Assembly: GCF_001613425.1 (NCBI RefSeq)
Contig: NZ_BDCI01000035.1
Span: forward strand, 310,001 to 374,000
Length of the DNA stretch: 64,000 bases
Direction of reading: 5' to 3'
Origin: Nocardia vulneris
GTDB taxonomy: Bacteria > Actinomycetota > Actinomycetes > Mycobacteriales > Mycobacteriaceae
A program made the position numbers and the translations under genes. This document shows, one piece after another, positions 56,215-64,000 of the stretch. Below the pieces are notes generated by a model. It saw only the letters and a program-made list of their open reading frames with translations, was not told the origin of the DNA and did not search any database. The first letter of the stretch is position 1; every line of letters begins with the position of its first letter.

Positions 56215-57027
56215 TCAGGAACGAAATACCATGTCCAATACCCGTTCGTGATACGAGCCGGTGATCCGTGTGACCAGATCCACAAGCAGGGCGTCCAGTC
56301 CGACGAGCACCTTCGCCTCACCGCGCGCGGCTCCGCGCAGAATCGTCCGCGCGGCCGCCGCCGGACCGGTCCGCGCGACCCGCTCCTCGAAGCGCCGGGC
56401 CACCGCGGCCGCGTCGATCCCCGGCGCGACCCGTGCCGACCGGGCGATCGAGGTGAGCACGCCACCGGGATACACCCCGGTGACCCGGACCACACCGCCC
56501 GCCGCGCGCATGTCCTGCCGCAGCGAGTCGGTGAAGCCGCGCACGGCGAACTTCGCCGCGTTGTACGGCCCGTGCTGCGCCACCCCGACCAGTCCGAAGG
56601 CCGAGGACATGTTCACCACGTGCGCCCGCTCCGCGGCCTGCAGGTAGGGCAGAAAAGCCTTGGTGCCGTTGACGACTCCCCAGAAATCCACGTCCATCAC
56701 CTGTTCGAAGTCCCGGAACGGTGATTCGGCGACGCCGCCGACGTGCAGGATCCCGGCATTGTTGAACAGCGCCTCGACCCGGCCGAAGTGCGCGACCGTC
56801 GCCGCCGCGTGCGCGAGCACCGCCGCGCGGTCCGTGACGTCCAGGGTGGTCACCAGTGGTTCGGAATGCAGCGCGGCGCAGAGCTTTCCGGTCTCGGCGA
56901 CGGCCTGCGCCGACTTGTCCGAGAGCGCGAGCAACGCGCCGTCCCCGGCCAGCGCCAGGGCCAATTCGCGGCCGATGCCCGCGCCCGCCCCCGTGATCGC
57001 CACCACCCGGTTCGCGAAATATGCCAC
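56215..57027 (-). CDS. Short-chain dehydrogenase/reductase
   Basis: A 270-aa SDR from GTG 57027, with AGAGG 7 bases upstream. The cofactor motif is 'ITGAGAGIGREL' (TGxxxGxG), 'FNNAGIL' the NNAG motif, and 'NMSSAFGLVGVAQHGPYNAAKFAV' supplies catalytic Ser, Tyr and Lys. An Asp after strand 2 ('LALSDKSA') suggests NAD rather than NADP. The substrate is unknown. It is divergent from the TetR gene at 57243, which may regulate it. Confidence 0.92.
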   Translation of the reverse strand: MAYFANRVVAITGAGAGIGRELALALAGDGALLALSDKSAQAVAETGKLCAALHSEPLVTTLDVTDRAAVLAHAAATVAHFGRVEALFNNAGILHVGGVAESPFRDFEQVMDVDFWGVVNGTKAFLPYLQAAERAHVVNMSSAFGLVGVAQHGPYNAAKFAVRGFTDSLRQDMRAAGGVVRVTGVYPGGVLTSIARSARVAPGIDAAAVARRFEERVARTGPAAAARTILRGAARGEAKVLVGLDALLVDLVTRITGSYHERVLDMVFRS

Positions 57028-57242
57028 GGCGCAACCTCTTCCGGCCCATCCAGCATCCAAGGTGGATATCCACAGGGTAATCACTCGAAGCTGGACATGC
57101 GACCGATAAGACAGAACACCCCCTGGTTCGGCCATCCCCGACCACGCCGACACCGGCCGATGAAATAATGAATGGCCCTCACCCGCACCGTCGCGATGCC
57201 GTCCGCTCGCCCCGGCGTCCGCGCGAATCGACTGGAGACCAG

Positions 57243-57866
57243 ATGCCCACTGTCCCGCCCATGCTGCAGCGCATCCTGGAGAAGCCCGTCGCCGACGGCG
57301 AGAAGCTCCTGGAAAGCGCGCTCTCGGCCTTCCTGGACTTCGGCATCAAACGGACCAGCATGGGCGAGATCGCCCGCCGCGCCGGCATCAGCCCCGCCAC
57401 CCTGTACCGCCGCTTCGAATCGAAGAACGACCTGGTCGAGGCCGTGAGCGTGCGGGAAGCCCAGCACTTCGTCGAAATGATCGACAAGCAGGTGCAGGCC
57501 GTCTCCGGCAGCGAAGACCAGCTGGTGGAGATCTTCGTCGCGTTCATCACCGCGATCGCGAACAACGAGCTGCTGCGCCGCCTGCTGCGCACCGAACCCG
57601 ACCTGATCCTGCCCCGCCTCACCACCGACGCGGGCCCCATCCTCGCCGTCGGCCGCGGCTACCTGGCCGACAAACTGCGCGAACTGCGCGACACCGAAGG
57701 CACCCACGATTTCGACGCCGACCTCGTCGCCGAGATCATGGCCCGCCTGGCCCTGTCCCTGGCCCTCACCCCCGACGGCCTGATCCCCGTCGCCGATCGC
57801 GACGCCGCCCGCGAGTTCGCGCGCCGCACGCTGCTTCCCATGGTGGGCGTCCACCTCACCCGCTGA
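57243..57866 (+). CDS. TetR-family regulator
   Basis: A 207-aa protein starting MPTVPPMLQRILEKPVADGE (GGAGA before ATG 57243). Helix-turn-helix 'LLESALSAFLDFGIKRTSMGEIARRAGISPATLYRRFESKNDLVEAV' (about 22-68), then a helical ligand domain. The gene is divergent from the SDR gene (215 bases apart) and convergent with the DNA methyltransferase gene (8 bases between stops). Likely local target: the SDR. Confidence 0.9.
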   Translation: MPTVPPMLQRILEKPVADGEKLLESALSAFLDFGIKRTSMGEIARRAGISPATLYRRFESKNDLVEAVSVREAQHFVEMIDKQVQAVSGSEDQLVEIFVAFITAIANNELLRRLLRTEPDLILPRLTTDAGPILAVGRGYLADKLRELRDTEGTHDFDADLVAEIMARLALSLALTPDGLIPVADRDAAREFARRTLLPMVGVHLTR

Positions 57867-57874
57867 GCATCGCG

Positions 57875-59647
57875 TCAGCGGAATGCGGCGGCCACCCGAT
57901 CGTTCAGTTCGGCGCGGGTTGCCGGGTCTGCGCACCGGCCCTCGGTGAGGTCTCGGGCCACCGCGATGATCGCCGCGGCGTGCGGGGAAGCCGGATCCGG
58001 TAGGGGTAGGCGCGAGACGTACTGGGTGATCCAGCGGCGGCGACCGGAGTAGAGGCGGTTGCCGCACACGGTGTCGTAGAAGCGCAGGCCGAGGGCGGAA
58101 TTGGCCACGCCCATCAGCAGATACCCGAGCTGCTCGGCCTCGGCGAGGTCGCGGGCCAGATCCGGTAGGGACAGCCAGTAGCAATCACCGTTGACCACCG
58201 CGCCAGAACGGTCCAGGGCGAAACGCGGGCGGTCACTGATATCCGGGAAGACGACCTTCGGTTGCCGCCACAGTTGCGGACGCTGCGGCACCCAGATCTC
58301 GAACCACTCCCGGCCGGTCGCACCGACGTAGCGGCGAGCGGTGAGTATGTCCTTGTGGTTGCGTAGATATTCAGCGGCACAGGGGTATTCGTCGAGATCG
58401 ATCGGGGTGCGGCGGGCCAGCGTCAGATCGTAGGGGTAGAGCACACGGGTGTCCTGGGCCCGGGTGATCCGCCACGGCTCCAGATCGTTGTGCGTGATCA
58501 GGTCCAGCAGCAGGTCCGCTTCGGGGACCGGCTCGGCCTCGGCCCACCGGTCCGAGATGAACACCCGATCGGCGGTTGTCTTGATACCCACCCGGATTCG
58601 CGCGACCTCGCCGAAAGTCTTCCAGGTCGCGGCGTCGATGGCGGCGAGCCACGCGTCCACGCGCGCATTGGACATGCGCCAGGCGGTATCCGGTGTCGGG
58701 AGATGCGGCGGCGCTCGGTGTCTCGCCCCGGATTCGGTGTCGACCGGCGGATCGGCTCCGGGCGCTCGTGGCCGAATCGCCAAGTCGCCGTTCGCCTTCG
58801 GCCCGCCTACGGGTTCGCCGGTCACCAGGGTGCCGATCTCCACCGCGAACTGCCGTCCCTCGTGGGTGACCAGACAACCGGTCTCGCCGACCATAGCCTC
58901 GAAAAGACCGGTCTCCGTGGCGATGCCGCCGCTGTCCACCTCGTACGCCGACACATAGCGGCACGTATCGGGATTCGTGCCACGCGTCGCGATGGTGATC
59001 GCCGGCAGCACCGCGGCTTCGAACAGCTTGGTGTCGCCGAGGTCGTACAGCTCGACCGGCGCCAGTTCGGCGAGCAGCAGCCGCCGGATGTTCGCCCCCG
59101 CCCTGGTCGTCAAAAACCGGTTGGCACTGAGCAATCCGAGCACGCCGCCGGGGCGCAACAGTCTGGGCAGGGTCGCCACGAACGGATGCGTCAGATCGAT
59201 CCGCCCGCGCAACCCGAACTGCTTGCTCAGCAGCTGGGCGGTCGCACCGCCGAGTTGCTGGGTCCGCACGTACGGCGGGTTCGTGATCACCGCGTCGAAC
59301 GAGCCCGCCGCCAGCTCGGCCGCGACCGTCAAGAAGTCGCCCACCTGCCAGTCGACGGCGATCCCCGCCGCGGCCGCCCGTGCCCGCGCCACCCGCAACG
59401 CCGCCGGATCGAGGTCGTATCCGGTCAGCTCGATCCGGGTACCCGGTAGTCGTTCGGCCGCCTCGGACCGCAGCGCGAACAGCAGCTCGCCGTCCCCGCA
59501 GGCGGGATCGAGCACGCGCAGCACCCCGGCGGGCGGCGGCACGACGTGCGCGAGCAGCCGCGTGGCCAGGAAACGCGCCAGCACGGGCGGCGTGTAGTGC
59601 CTGCCGTGCCGTTTGCGATCCCGCGCGCCGCGGGCCTCGGACGCCAT
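57875..59647 (-). CDS. Solitary N6-adenine DNA methyltransferase (TaqI/Eco57I-like)
   Basis: A 590-aa protein. AdoMet motif I is 'VLDPACGDGELLFAL' (D47-P-A-C-G-D-G53) and catalytic motif IV is N123-P-P-Y126 in 'DAVITNPPYVRTQ'. The C-terminal ~280 residues include 'WKTFGEVARIRVGIKTTADRVFIS' and 'RYVGATGREWFEIWVPQRPQLWRQPKVVFPDIS', a TaqI-like target-recognition domain. It resembles the MTase plus specificity part of type IIG or Eco57I-class enzymes but lacks a nuclease domain, and no restriction endonuclease gene lies beside it. Probably an orphan methyltransferase with a regulatory role, or the remnant of a restriction system. Confidence 0.88.
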   Translation of the reverse strand: MASEARGARDRKRHGRHYTPPVLARFLATRLLAHVVPPPAGVLRVLDPACGDGELLFALRSEAAERLPGTRIELTGYDLDPAALRVARARAAAAGIAVDWQVGDFLTVAAELAAGSFDAVITNPPYVRTQQLGGATAQLLSKQFGLRGRIDLTHPFVATLPRLLRPGGVLGLLSANRFLTTRAGANIRRLLLAELAPVELYDLGDTKLFEAAVLPAITIATRGTNPDTCRYVSAYEVDSGGIATETGLFEAMVGETGCLVTHEGRQFAVEIGTLVTGEPVGGPKANGDLAIRPRAPGADPPVDTESGARHRAPPHLPTPDTAWRMSNARVDAWLAAIDAATWKTFGEVARIRVGIKTTADRVFISDRWAEAEPVPEADLLLDLITHNDLEPWRITRAQDTRVLYPYDLTLARRTPIDLDEYPCAAEYLRNHKDILTARRYVGATGREWFEIWVPQRPQLWRQPKVVFPDISDRPRFALDRSGAVVNGDCYWLSLPDLARDLAEAEQLGYLLMGVANSALGLRFYDTVCGNRLYSGRRRWITQYVSRLPLPDPASPHAAAIIAVARDLTEGRCADPATRAELNDRVAAAFR

Positions 59648-59784
59648 GCGTGGATTCTGCCCTTTTCGGGCGTCCCATTCGGCGTAATCCGCGCACTGCG
59701 AGCACAGCGTTGAATACCGGCTTCCTAGGCAGTACGAGCACCGTGGTGCCGAGGCATTCCAAGATCGTCCGGCCGATGCTAGCG

Positions 59785-59807
59785 TTTGGTCTCATAATGG
59801 GACCAAA
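59785..59807. promoter_or_regulatory. 23-bp palindromic operator for the nitroreductase gene
   Basis: Arms TTTGGTCTCAT and ATGGGACCAAA around a central A match at 10 of 11 positions. The box contains CATAAT, a plausible -10, and ends 13 bases before the ATG. Likely bound by the HxlR protein encoded just downstream. Confidence 0.6.
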
Positions 59808-59819
59808 TGAGGAGATGGC

Positions 59820-60515
59820 ATGACAACGGCCGAGGTGGACACCCAGGAATTCGCCACGCTGACCCGACTGCTCGACGAGCGCTGGACCTGCCGGCAGTTC
59901 CTGGCCGAGCCGGTGCCGCGCGACGTCATCGAACAACTGCTGCGCCTGTCTCAGCGGACGGCGTCCTGGTGCAACACCCAGCCGTGGCAGCTGGTGCTGA
60001 CCGCGGGCGCGGGCACCGACCGCTTCCGCGCGGCACTGCTCGAACACGTCCGAACCGCCACTCCTGAACCGGATTTCGCGTTCCCCGCACAGTACGCCGG
60101 GGTGTACCGGGATCGTCGGCGCGCGTGCGGCTTTCAGCTCTACGACAGCGTCGGGATCGCAAAAGGCGAGCACGAGAAGACAATGCGGCAGACACTGCGC
60201 AACTTCGAACTGTTCGATGCCCCGCACGTCGCGATCGTGACGACCGAGGCGGATCTCGGCGTCTACGGCGCCGTCGACTGCGGCCTCTACCTCGGCAACT
60301 TCCTGCTCGGCGCGCAGAGCCTCGGACTCGGTGCGGCACCGCAGGCCGCGCTGGCCTCGTACGCGCCGTTCATCCGGGAGTACTTCGATATACCCGACCA
60401 CCGCCGGGTGGTCGCCGGAATCTCGTTCGGTTACCCGGACACCGCGCACCCGGTCAACGGCTTCCGTACCGCGCGCGAGGGCATCGATCAGGTGGCGACC
60501 TGGTTCACCGACTGA
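59820..60515 (+). CDS. Nitroreductase-family oxidoreductase
   Basis: A 231-aa FMN-dependent enzyme. 'ERWTCRQFLAEPVPRDVIEQLLRLSQRTASWCNTQPWQLVL' is the N-terminal FMN-binding signature (R-x-x-R-x-F ... P-S/T-x-x-N-x-Q-P-W). 'DCGLYLGNFLLGAQSLGLGAAPQAALASY' and 'GISFGYPDTAHPVNGFRTAREG' complete the fold. It reduces nitro or quinone-like compounds with NAD(P)H; the physiological substrate is unknown. GAGGAG precedes the ATG. The 3' end overlaps the convergent HxlR gene by 28 bases. Confidence 0.92.
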   Translation: MTTAEVDTQEFATLTRLLDERWTCRQFLAEPVPRDVIEQLLRLSQRTASWCNTQPWQLVLTAGAGTDRFRAALLEHVRTATPEPDFAFPAQYAGVYRDRRRACGFQLYDSVGIAKGEHEKTMRQTLRNFELFDAPHVAIVTTEADLGVYGAVDCGLYLGNFLLGAQSLGLGAAPQAALASYAPFIREYFDIPDHRRVVAGISFGYPDTAHPVNGFRTAREGIDQVATWFTD

Positions 60516-60979
60516 TCGGCGTCGATCTCGGGCCCGAGCAGTCCGGGCCCGGGTTCGGGGGTCACGTCGCGGGCGGTCACCGCGTCGCCGCACACGTCAC
60601 ATTCGAGGTTTGCGTGCACCTCACCGGTGCACTCGCGGTGCGCGTAACGCACCGGCGGGCCGTCCGGCGCCATATAGGTGTCGCCCCAGTCCCGGATGGC
60701 CATCAGGATCGGGTAGATATCGTGGCCCTTCTGCGTGAGCCGGTATTCCTCGTGCGCGCCGACCGCGGCCTTCCGCTTCACCAGGATCTCGTGCTCGATC
60801 AGCCGATCGAGGCGATCCTGCAACCGGCTGCGGGAAATGCCGAGCGCACTCTGGAACGCGTTGAATCGCCGCACCCCGGAGAACGCGAACTTCAGGATCA
60901 GCAACGTCCAGCGGTCGCCGAAGATCACGAGCGGCCGCGTGATCGAGCACGGCACGTCGGCAAGCTCCTCATAACGCAC
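60488..60979 (-). CDS. HxlR-family regulator with C-terminal Cys-rich extension
   Basis: A 163-aa winged-helix regulator (GTG start). The N-terminal conserved Cys and core are 'DVPCSITRPLVIFGDRWTLLILKFAFSGVRRFNAFQSALGISRSRLQDRLDRLIEHEILV'. The last ~45 residues hold 'CTGEVHANLECDVCGDAVTARDV', a C-x(n)-C-x2-C cluster resembling a partial zinc ribbon, more than the minimal HxlR fold. Members sense aldehydes, quinones or oxidants through the N-terminal Cys, which suits the overlapping nitroreductase gene and its palindromic operator. Confidence 0.9.
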   Translation of the reverse strand: MRYEELADVPCSITRPLVIFGDRWTLLILKFAFSGVRRFNAFQSALGISRSRLQDRLDRLIEHEILVKRKAAVGAHEEYRLTQKGHDIYPILMAIRDWGDTYMAPDGPPVRYAHRECTGEVHANLECDVCGDAVTARDVTPEPGPGLLGPEIDADQSVNQVAT

Positions 60980-61043
60980 CTTTAGATGCTACCGACCACA
61001 CGCACACACCCTTTCCACGTTCCCGCACCAGTTCCAACGCCTC

Positions 61044-61320
61044 GCACCCGCTGCGGCATGTGAGAGCGGGTGCGGGGAGTCAGTACCCGTGCGAGAAACG
61101 GGTGCGGCGCGGCGCGGCGCGACACAGCGCGGTACGACTACGGCGCGGTGCGGGCGCAGCGCGACACGACGCGGGGCAGCACGGCGCGGGGCAACACGGC
61201 GAGGCGCGGTGCGGTACGACACGGCGCAGCGCGACACGACGCGGGGCAACACGGCGCGGGGCAACACGGCGAGGCGCGGTGCGGCGAGGCGCGGTGCGGC
61301 GCGGTGCAATGTGGCTCGGA
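61044..61320. repeat. GCACCCGCT hairpin and low-complexity repeat block
   Basis: The hairpin GCACCCGCT / AGCGGGTGC (61044-61073) has the same stem and overall length as the one at 23235-23264. From about 61090 to 61320 follow short overlapping repeats of the GCGACACGACGCGGGGCA and ACACGGCGAGGCGCGGTGC kind. No gene is seen; frames through it encode Arg/Ala/Gly repeats only. Confidence 0.75.
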
Positions 61321-61376
61321 GGCCAGCGCGCGCGGAACCGTTACGGCGGAGGCGAAGTCCGGCCCCGTACAACGCA

Positions 61377-61405
61377 ACTGGGCCCCGGACGTACCGGGGC
61401 CCAGT
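61377..61405 (-). terminator. Terminator of accD6
   Basis: A perfect 12-bp stem ACTGGGCCCCGG / CCGGGGCCCAGT with a 5-base loop, 11 bases beyond the accD6 stop. Confidence 0.8.
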
Positions 61406-61416
61406 GACGCGGTCGT

Positions 61417-62850
61417 TTACAGCGGGATGTTCTTCAACCTGCTCGGCCGCGACGGTGCGGCGGCCAGTGCGGCGGCGATGATGCTGCGGGTCTTGGCCGG
61501 GTCGATCACCTGGTCCACCACGCCGATCGCGATGGCGCGTTCGACGCCGCCGGCGATGCGCTCGTGCTCGGCGGTGAGCCGCTCGTGCAGCGCTTCCCGC
61601 TCGTCCTCGGGGGCGGCGGCCAGCGCCTTCTTGTGCAGGATGCCGACGGCCGCCTTGGCGCCCATCACCGCGACCTCGGAGCCGGGCCACGCGTAGACGG
61701 CGGTCGCGCCCAGCGAGCGCGCGTTCATCGCGATGTAGGCGCCGCCGTAGATCTTGCGCGTCACCAGCGTGACGCGCGGGACGCGCGCCTCGGCGAACGC
61801 GTGCAGCAGCTTGGCGCCGCGGCGCACCACGCCTTCCCACTCCTGGCCGACGCCGGGCAGATAGCCGGGCACGTCGGTGACGACGATGAGCGGAATGCCG
61901 AACGAGTTGCACAGCCGTACGAAACGCGCTGCCTTCTCGGCGCTTTCGGAGTTGAGGCAGCCGCCGAGGCGGATCGGGTTGTTCGCGAGCACGCCGACGG
62001 TGCGCCCGCTCAACCGGCCCAGACCGGTGACGATGCTGCGCGCGTAGCCCGCCTGCAACTCCTCGAACGAGCTTTCGCCGTCGACGTTGTCGAGCAGTTC
62101 GTGGATGATCGGCTTCACGTCGTAGGCGCGCTTGGGCGATTCCGGCAGCATCGCTTTGAGGTCGACGTCGCCGTGCGCGGCCGCCACCAGATCGAATTCA
62201 CCCTGCTCGGCGAACATCGACACCAGTCGCCGCGCGCGATGCACCGCGTCGGCCTCGTCGTCGGCGACGATATGGGTGACGCCGGACTTCTTGCCGTGCG
62301 TCTGCGGGCCGCCGAGGGTGGCCATATCGACCTGCTCGCCGGTTACGCTGCGCACCACGTCGGGTCCGGTGACGAAGATGCGGCCCTCGGGCGCCATGAT
62401 CACGATGTCGGTGAGCGCGGGACCGTAGGCGGCGCCGCCCGCGGCGAAGCCGACCACCACCGAAATCTGCGGTACCAGGCCGGAGGCACGCACCATGGCC
62501 TCGAAGACCAGGCCGACCGCGTGCAGGGCCTCGACGCCCTCGGCCAGCCGGGCGCCGCCGGAATGCCAGATGCCGACGACGGGAACGCCGGAATCGATGG
62601 CGGTGTCGATCGCGTCGACGATGTGCTTGCAGCCCTCGACGCCCATCGCGCCACCCATCACGGTGGCGTCGGAGCAGTAGGCCACGGTGCGTACGCCGTC
62701 GACCTCGCCGATCGCGGCGAGCACGCCGGACTTGTCGCGCGGGTGCAGCGGAAGCAGCGTGCCGGGATCGAAGAAGCGCTGCAGCCGACCCAGCGGATCC
62801 CGCGGATCGGTCGATGTCGCCTGGTGCAACGCGGAAGCCATGGTTGTCAT
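61417..62850 (-). CDS. accD6: Acyl-CoA carboxylase carboxyltransferase beta subunit
   Basis: A 477-aa carboxyltransferase, close to the 473 aa of M. tuberculosis AccD6. 'GVVGIWHSGGARLAEGVEAL'-type oxyanion segment ('VPVVGIWHSGGARLAEG'), 'GFAAGGAAYGPALTDIVIM', 'VTDVPGYLPGVGQEWEGVVRRGAKLLHAFAEA' and 'YGGAYIAMNARSLGATAVYAWPGSEVAVMGAKAAVGIL' are the biotin- and CoA-binding halves. With an AccA subunit it makes malonyl-CoA for FAS-II and mycolic acids. It follows the kas gene on the same strand, but a 16-bp hairpin lies between them (62906-62950). Confidence 0.95.
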   Translation of the reverse strand: MTTMASALHQATSTDPRDPLGRLQRFFDPGTLLPLHPRDKSGVLAAIGEVDGVRTVAYCSDATVMGGAMGVEGCKHIVDAIDTAIDSGVPVVGIWHSGGARLAEGVEALHAVGLVFEAMVRASGLVPQISVVVGFAAGGAAYGPALTDIVIMAPEGRIFVTGPDVVRSVTGEQVDMATLGGPQTHGKKSGVTHIVADDEADAVHRARRLVSMFAEQGEFDLVAAAHGDVDLKAMLPESPKRAYDVKPIIHELLDNVDGESSFEELQAGYARSIVTGLGRLSGRTVGVLANNPIRLGGCLNSESAEKAARFVRLCNSFGIPLIVVTDVPGYLPGVGQEWEGVVRRGAKLLHAFAEARVPRVTLVTRKIYGGAYIAMNARSLGATAVYAWPGSEVAVMGAKAAVGILHKKALAAAPEDEREALHERLTAEHERIAGGVERAIAIGVVDQVIDPAKTRSIIAAALAAAPSRPSRLKNIPL

Positions 62851-62905
62851 CGCGTTCTTCCCTCAACCTTCAGGAAAAGGCCGCGCAAGCGGCTGCAAAA
62901 TGGCA

Positions 62906-62950
62906 ATCCCGGCGGGATCTGGCCGTCGAAGCGGCAGATCCCGCCGGGAT
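62906..62950 (-). terminator. Hairpin between kas and accD6
   Basis: A perfect 16-bp stem ATCCCGGCGGGATCTG / CAGATCCCGCCGGGAT around a 13-base loop, 26 bases after the kas stop and 56 bases before the accD6 start. It could attenuate read-through, leaving accD6 partly dependent on its own promoter. Confidence 0.7.
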
Positions 62951-62976
62951 CGTTCGAGCAGTCTCAGTCGATGCGG

Positions 62977-64000
62977 CTAGGCCCGACCGAAGGCGAGCGC
63001 GACATTGTGCCCACCGAAACCGAAGGAGTTGTTGATCGCGTACTCGATCTCCTGCCGGCGCGCCTCGCCGTGCACCACGTCCAGATCGATGGCCGGGTCC
63101 TGGTTCTCCAGGTTCAGCGTCGGCGGGACGATGCCGTCCCGGATGCTGAGCACGGTCAGCACGGACTCGAGTGCGCCGACGGCGCCGATCGAGTGGCCCA
63201 GTGCGGACTTCGGGGCGTACACCGAAGCGTGCTTGCCGACGGCCAAGCTGATCGCGTTGGCCTCGGCGGTGTCGCCGATCGGTGTCGCGGTGGCGTGCGC
63301 GTTGACGTGGGTGATGTCCTTGGCGGTCAGACCCGCGGTCTGCATCGCCCGCTTCATCGCCCGTGCGGCGCCGACGCCGTCCGGGGCGGGGGCAACCAGG
63401 TGGAAGCCGTCCGAGGTGATACCGGCACCGAGCAGGCGAGCGTGGATGGTGGCCCCACGCGCCTTGGCGTGCTCTTCGGTCTCGATGACCATCAGGGCGC
63501 CCGCCTCACCGAAGACGAAACCGTCGCGGTCCTTGTCGAACGGACGCGAGGCACCCTTCGGGTCGTCGTTGCGGGTGCTCATGGCGCGCATCATGCTGAA
63601 CGCCGCGATCGGCACCGAGTCGATGTAACCCTCGACACCACCGGTGACGACCATGTCCGCATCGCCCATGACGATCATCCGCCATGCGTTGGCGATGGCC
63701 TCGGAGCCAGACGAGCATGCCGAGACCGGAGTGACCACTCCTGCCCTGGCCTTCAATTCGAGGCCGACAACGGCCGAAGGACCGTTCGGCATGACCATCT
63801 GCACAGCCAACGGCGAAATCTTGCGATAGCCACCGTTCTTCAGCTTGTCCACCGAGTCGATGAGGGCGTCGCCGCCACCCAACCCGGTTCCGATGGCCAC
63901 ACCCAGCCGTTCCGGGTCGACCTCCGGGCTGCCCGCGTTACGCCAGACTTCGCGACCGAGCACGGTCGCGAGCTGCTCGACGTACGCCATGCGCCGGCAC
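62977..64000 (-). CDS. Beta-ketoacyl-ACP synthase (KasA/KasB type), partial
   Basis: The C-terminal ~341 residues of a FAS-II ketosynthase; roughly 75 N-terminal residues lie beyond the window end and the frame stays open to base 64000. Catalytic residues are present: Cys in '[20 protein letters not shown]', His in '[20 protein letters not shown]', Lys and His in '[19 protein letters not shown]', and the C-terminal '[17 protein letters not shown]'. It elongates meromycolate chains. Adjacent to accD6 it occupies the kasB position of M. tuberculosis, but the sequence shares features with both KasA and KasB, so I leave the symbol open. Confidence 0.93.
   Translation of the reverse strand, partial: CRRMAYVEQLATVLGREVWRNAGSPEVDPERLGVAIGTGLGGGDALIDSVDKLKNGGYRKISPLAVQMVMPNGPSAVVGLELKARAGVVTPVSACSSGSEAIANAWRMIVMGDADMVVTGGVEGYIDSVPIAAFSMMRAMSTRNDDPKGASRPFDKDRDGFVFGEAGALMVIETEEHAKARGATIHARLLGAGITSDGFHLVAPAPDGVGAARAMKRAMQTAGLTAKDITHVNAHATATPIGDTAEANAISLAVGKHASVYAPKSALGHSIGAVGALESVLTVLSIRDGIVPPTLNLENQDPAIDLDVVHGEARRQEIEYAINNSFGFGGHNVALAFGRA

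Noticed and set aside
61060-61696. Arg/Ala/Gly repeat proteins on both strands
   Set aside because: Low-complexity nucleotide repeat upstream of the accD6 terminator; frames run into the antisense of accD6.

Overview
The window is high-GC actinobacterial DNA. Gene content and order point to a mycolic-acid actinomycete, most likely Nocardia or a close relative. Two kinds of evidence support this. First, much of the gene order follows the M. tuberculosis Rv2219-Rv2247 segment: DUF4191, glnE, glnA2, a Hip1-type peptidase, panB, CHAD protein, RNase H/phosphatase, zinc-ribbon protein, Nif3-like protein, cobC-like aminotransferase, ptpA, SURF1, cobD, then kas-accD6. Second, it carries FAS-II/mycolate genes (a KasA/B-type ketosynthase and AccD6), and many starts look leaderless. 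All calls rest on reading the sequence and on remembered family knowledge; no database search was possible.

Layout. 1-11 kb: DUF4191 and TY-Chap-like proteins, a DUF2334 deacetylase with a GT4 mannosyltransferase-like enzyme, an EamA transporter, and a tightly coupled hydrolase operon (CocE-type, M20, a 16-codon bridging ORF, a monoacylglycerol-lipase-like enzyme, RibH2-type lumazine synthase), then a zinc lipoprotein peptidase and a repeat-rich spacer. 11-25 kb: nitrogen control (glnE, glnA2), Hip1-like protease, panB, a phosphotransferase, prolyl aminopeptidase, CHAD protein and an RNB-domain ribonuclease. 25-38 kb: small secreted proteins, SPFH protein, the RNase P RNA gene (rnpB, minus strand), TrmH methyltransferase, a TetR/six-TM pair, NUDIX, an Ala-rich coiled-coil protein with BrkB, GNAT, an XRE regulator and a secreted trypsin-like protease. 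38-48.5 kb: the RNase H to cobD block, interrupted by several repeat-filled spacers. 48.5-61 kb: an accessory segment with an ECF41/SigJ sigma factor, a cytochrome P450 with a tiny precursor-like peptide gene, alanine dehydrogenase, MBL hydrolase, GlxA regulator, gamma-carbonic anhydrase, SDR, TetR, a solitary N6-adenine DNA methyltransferase, and a nitroreductase/HxlR pair. 61-64 kb: accD6 and the 3' part of a kas gene that runs off the window.

The most interesting object is at 49.87-51.14 kb. A P450 gene overlaps, out of frame, a 23-codon ORF with a near-perfect Shine-Dalgarno. That ORF encodes a short peptide ending in FWNINHTW, and a 15-bp hairpin follows immediately. This looks like a minimal P450-modified RiPP cluster, in which the P450 would cross-link aromatic residues of the peptide tail.

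A second theme is the number of distinct intergenic repeat families (palindromes, roughly 83-, 100- and 214-bp repeats, short tandem arrays). They fill nearly every long spacer, and in places they appear to carry duplicated gene ends.
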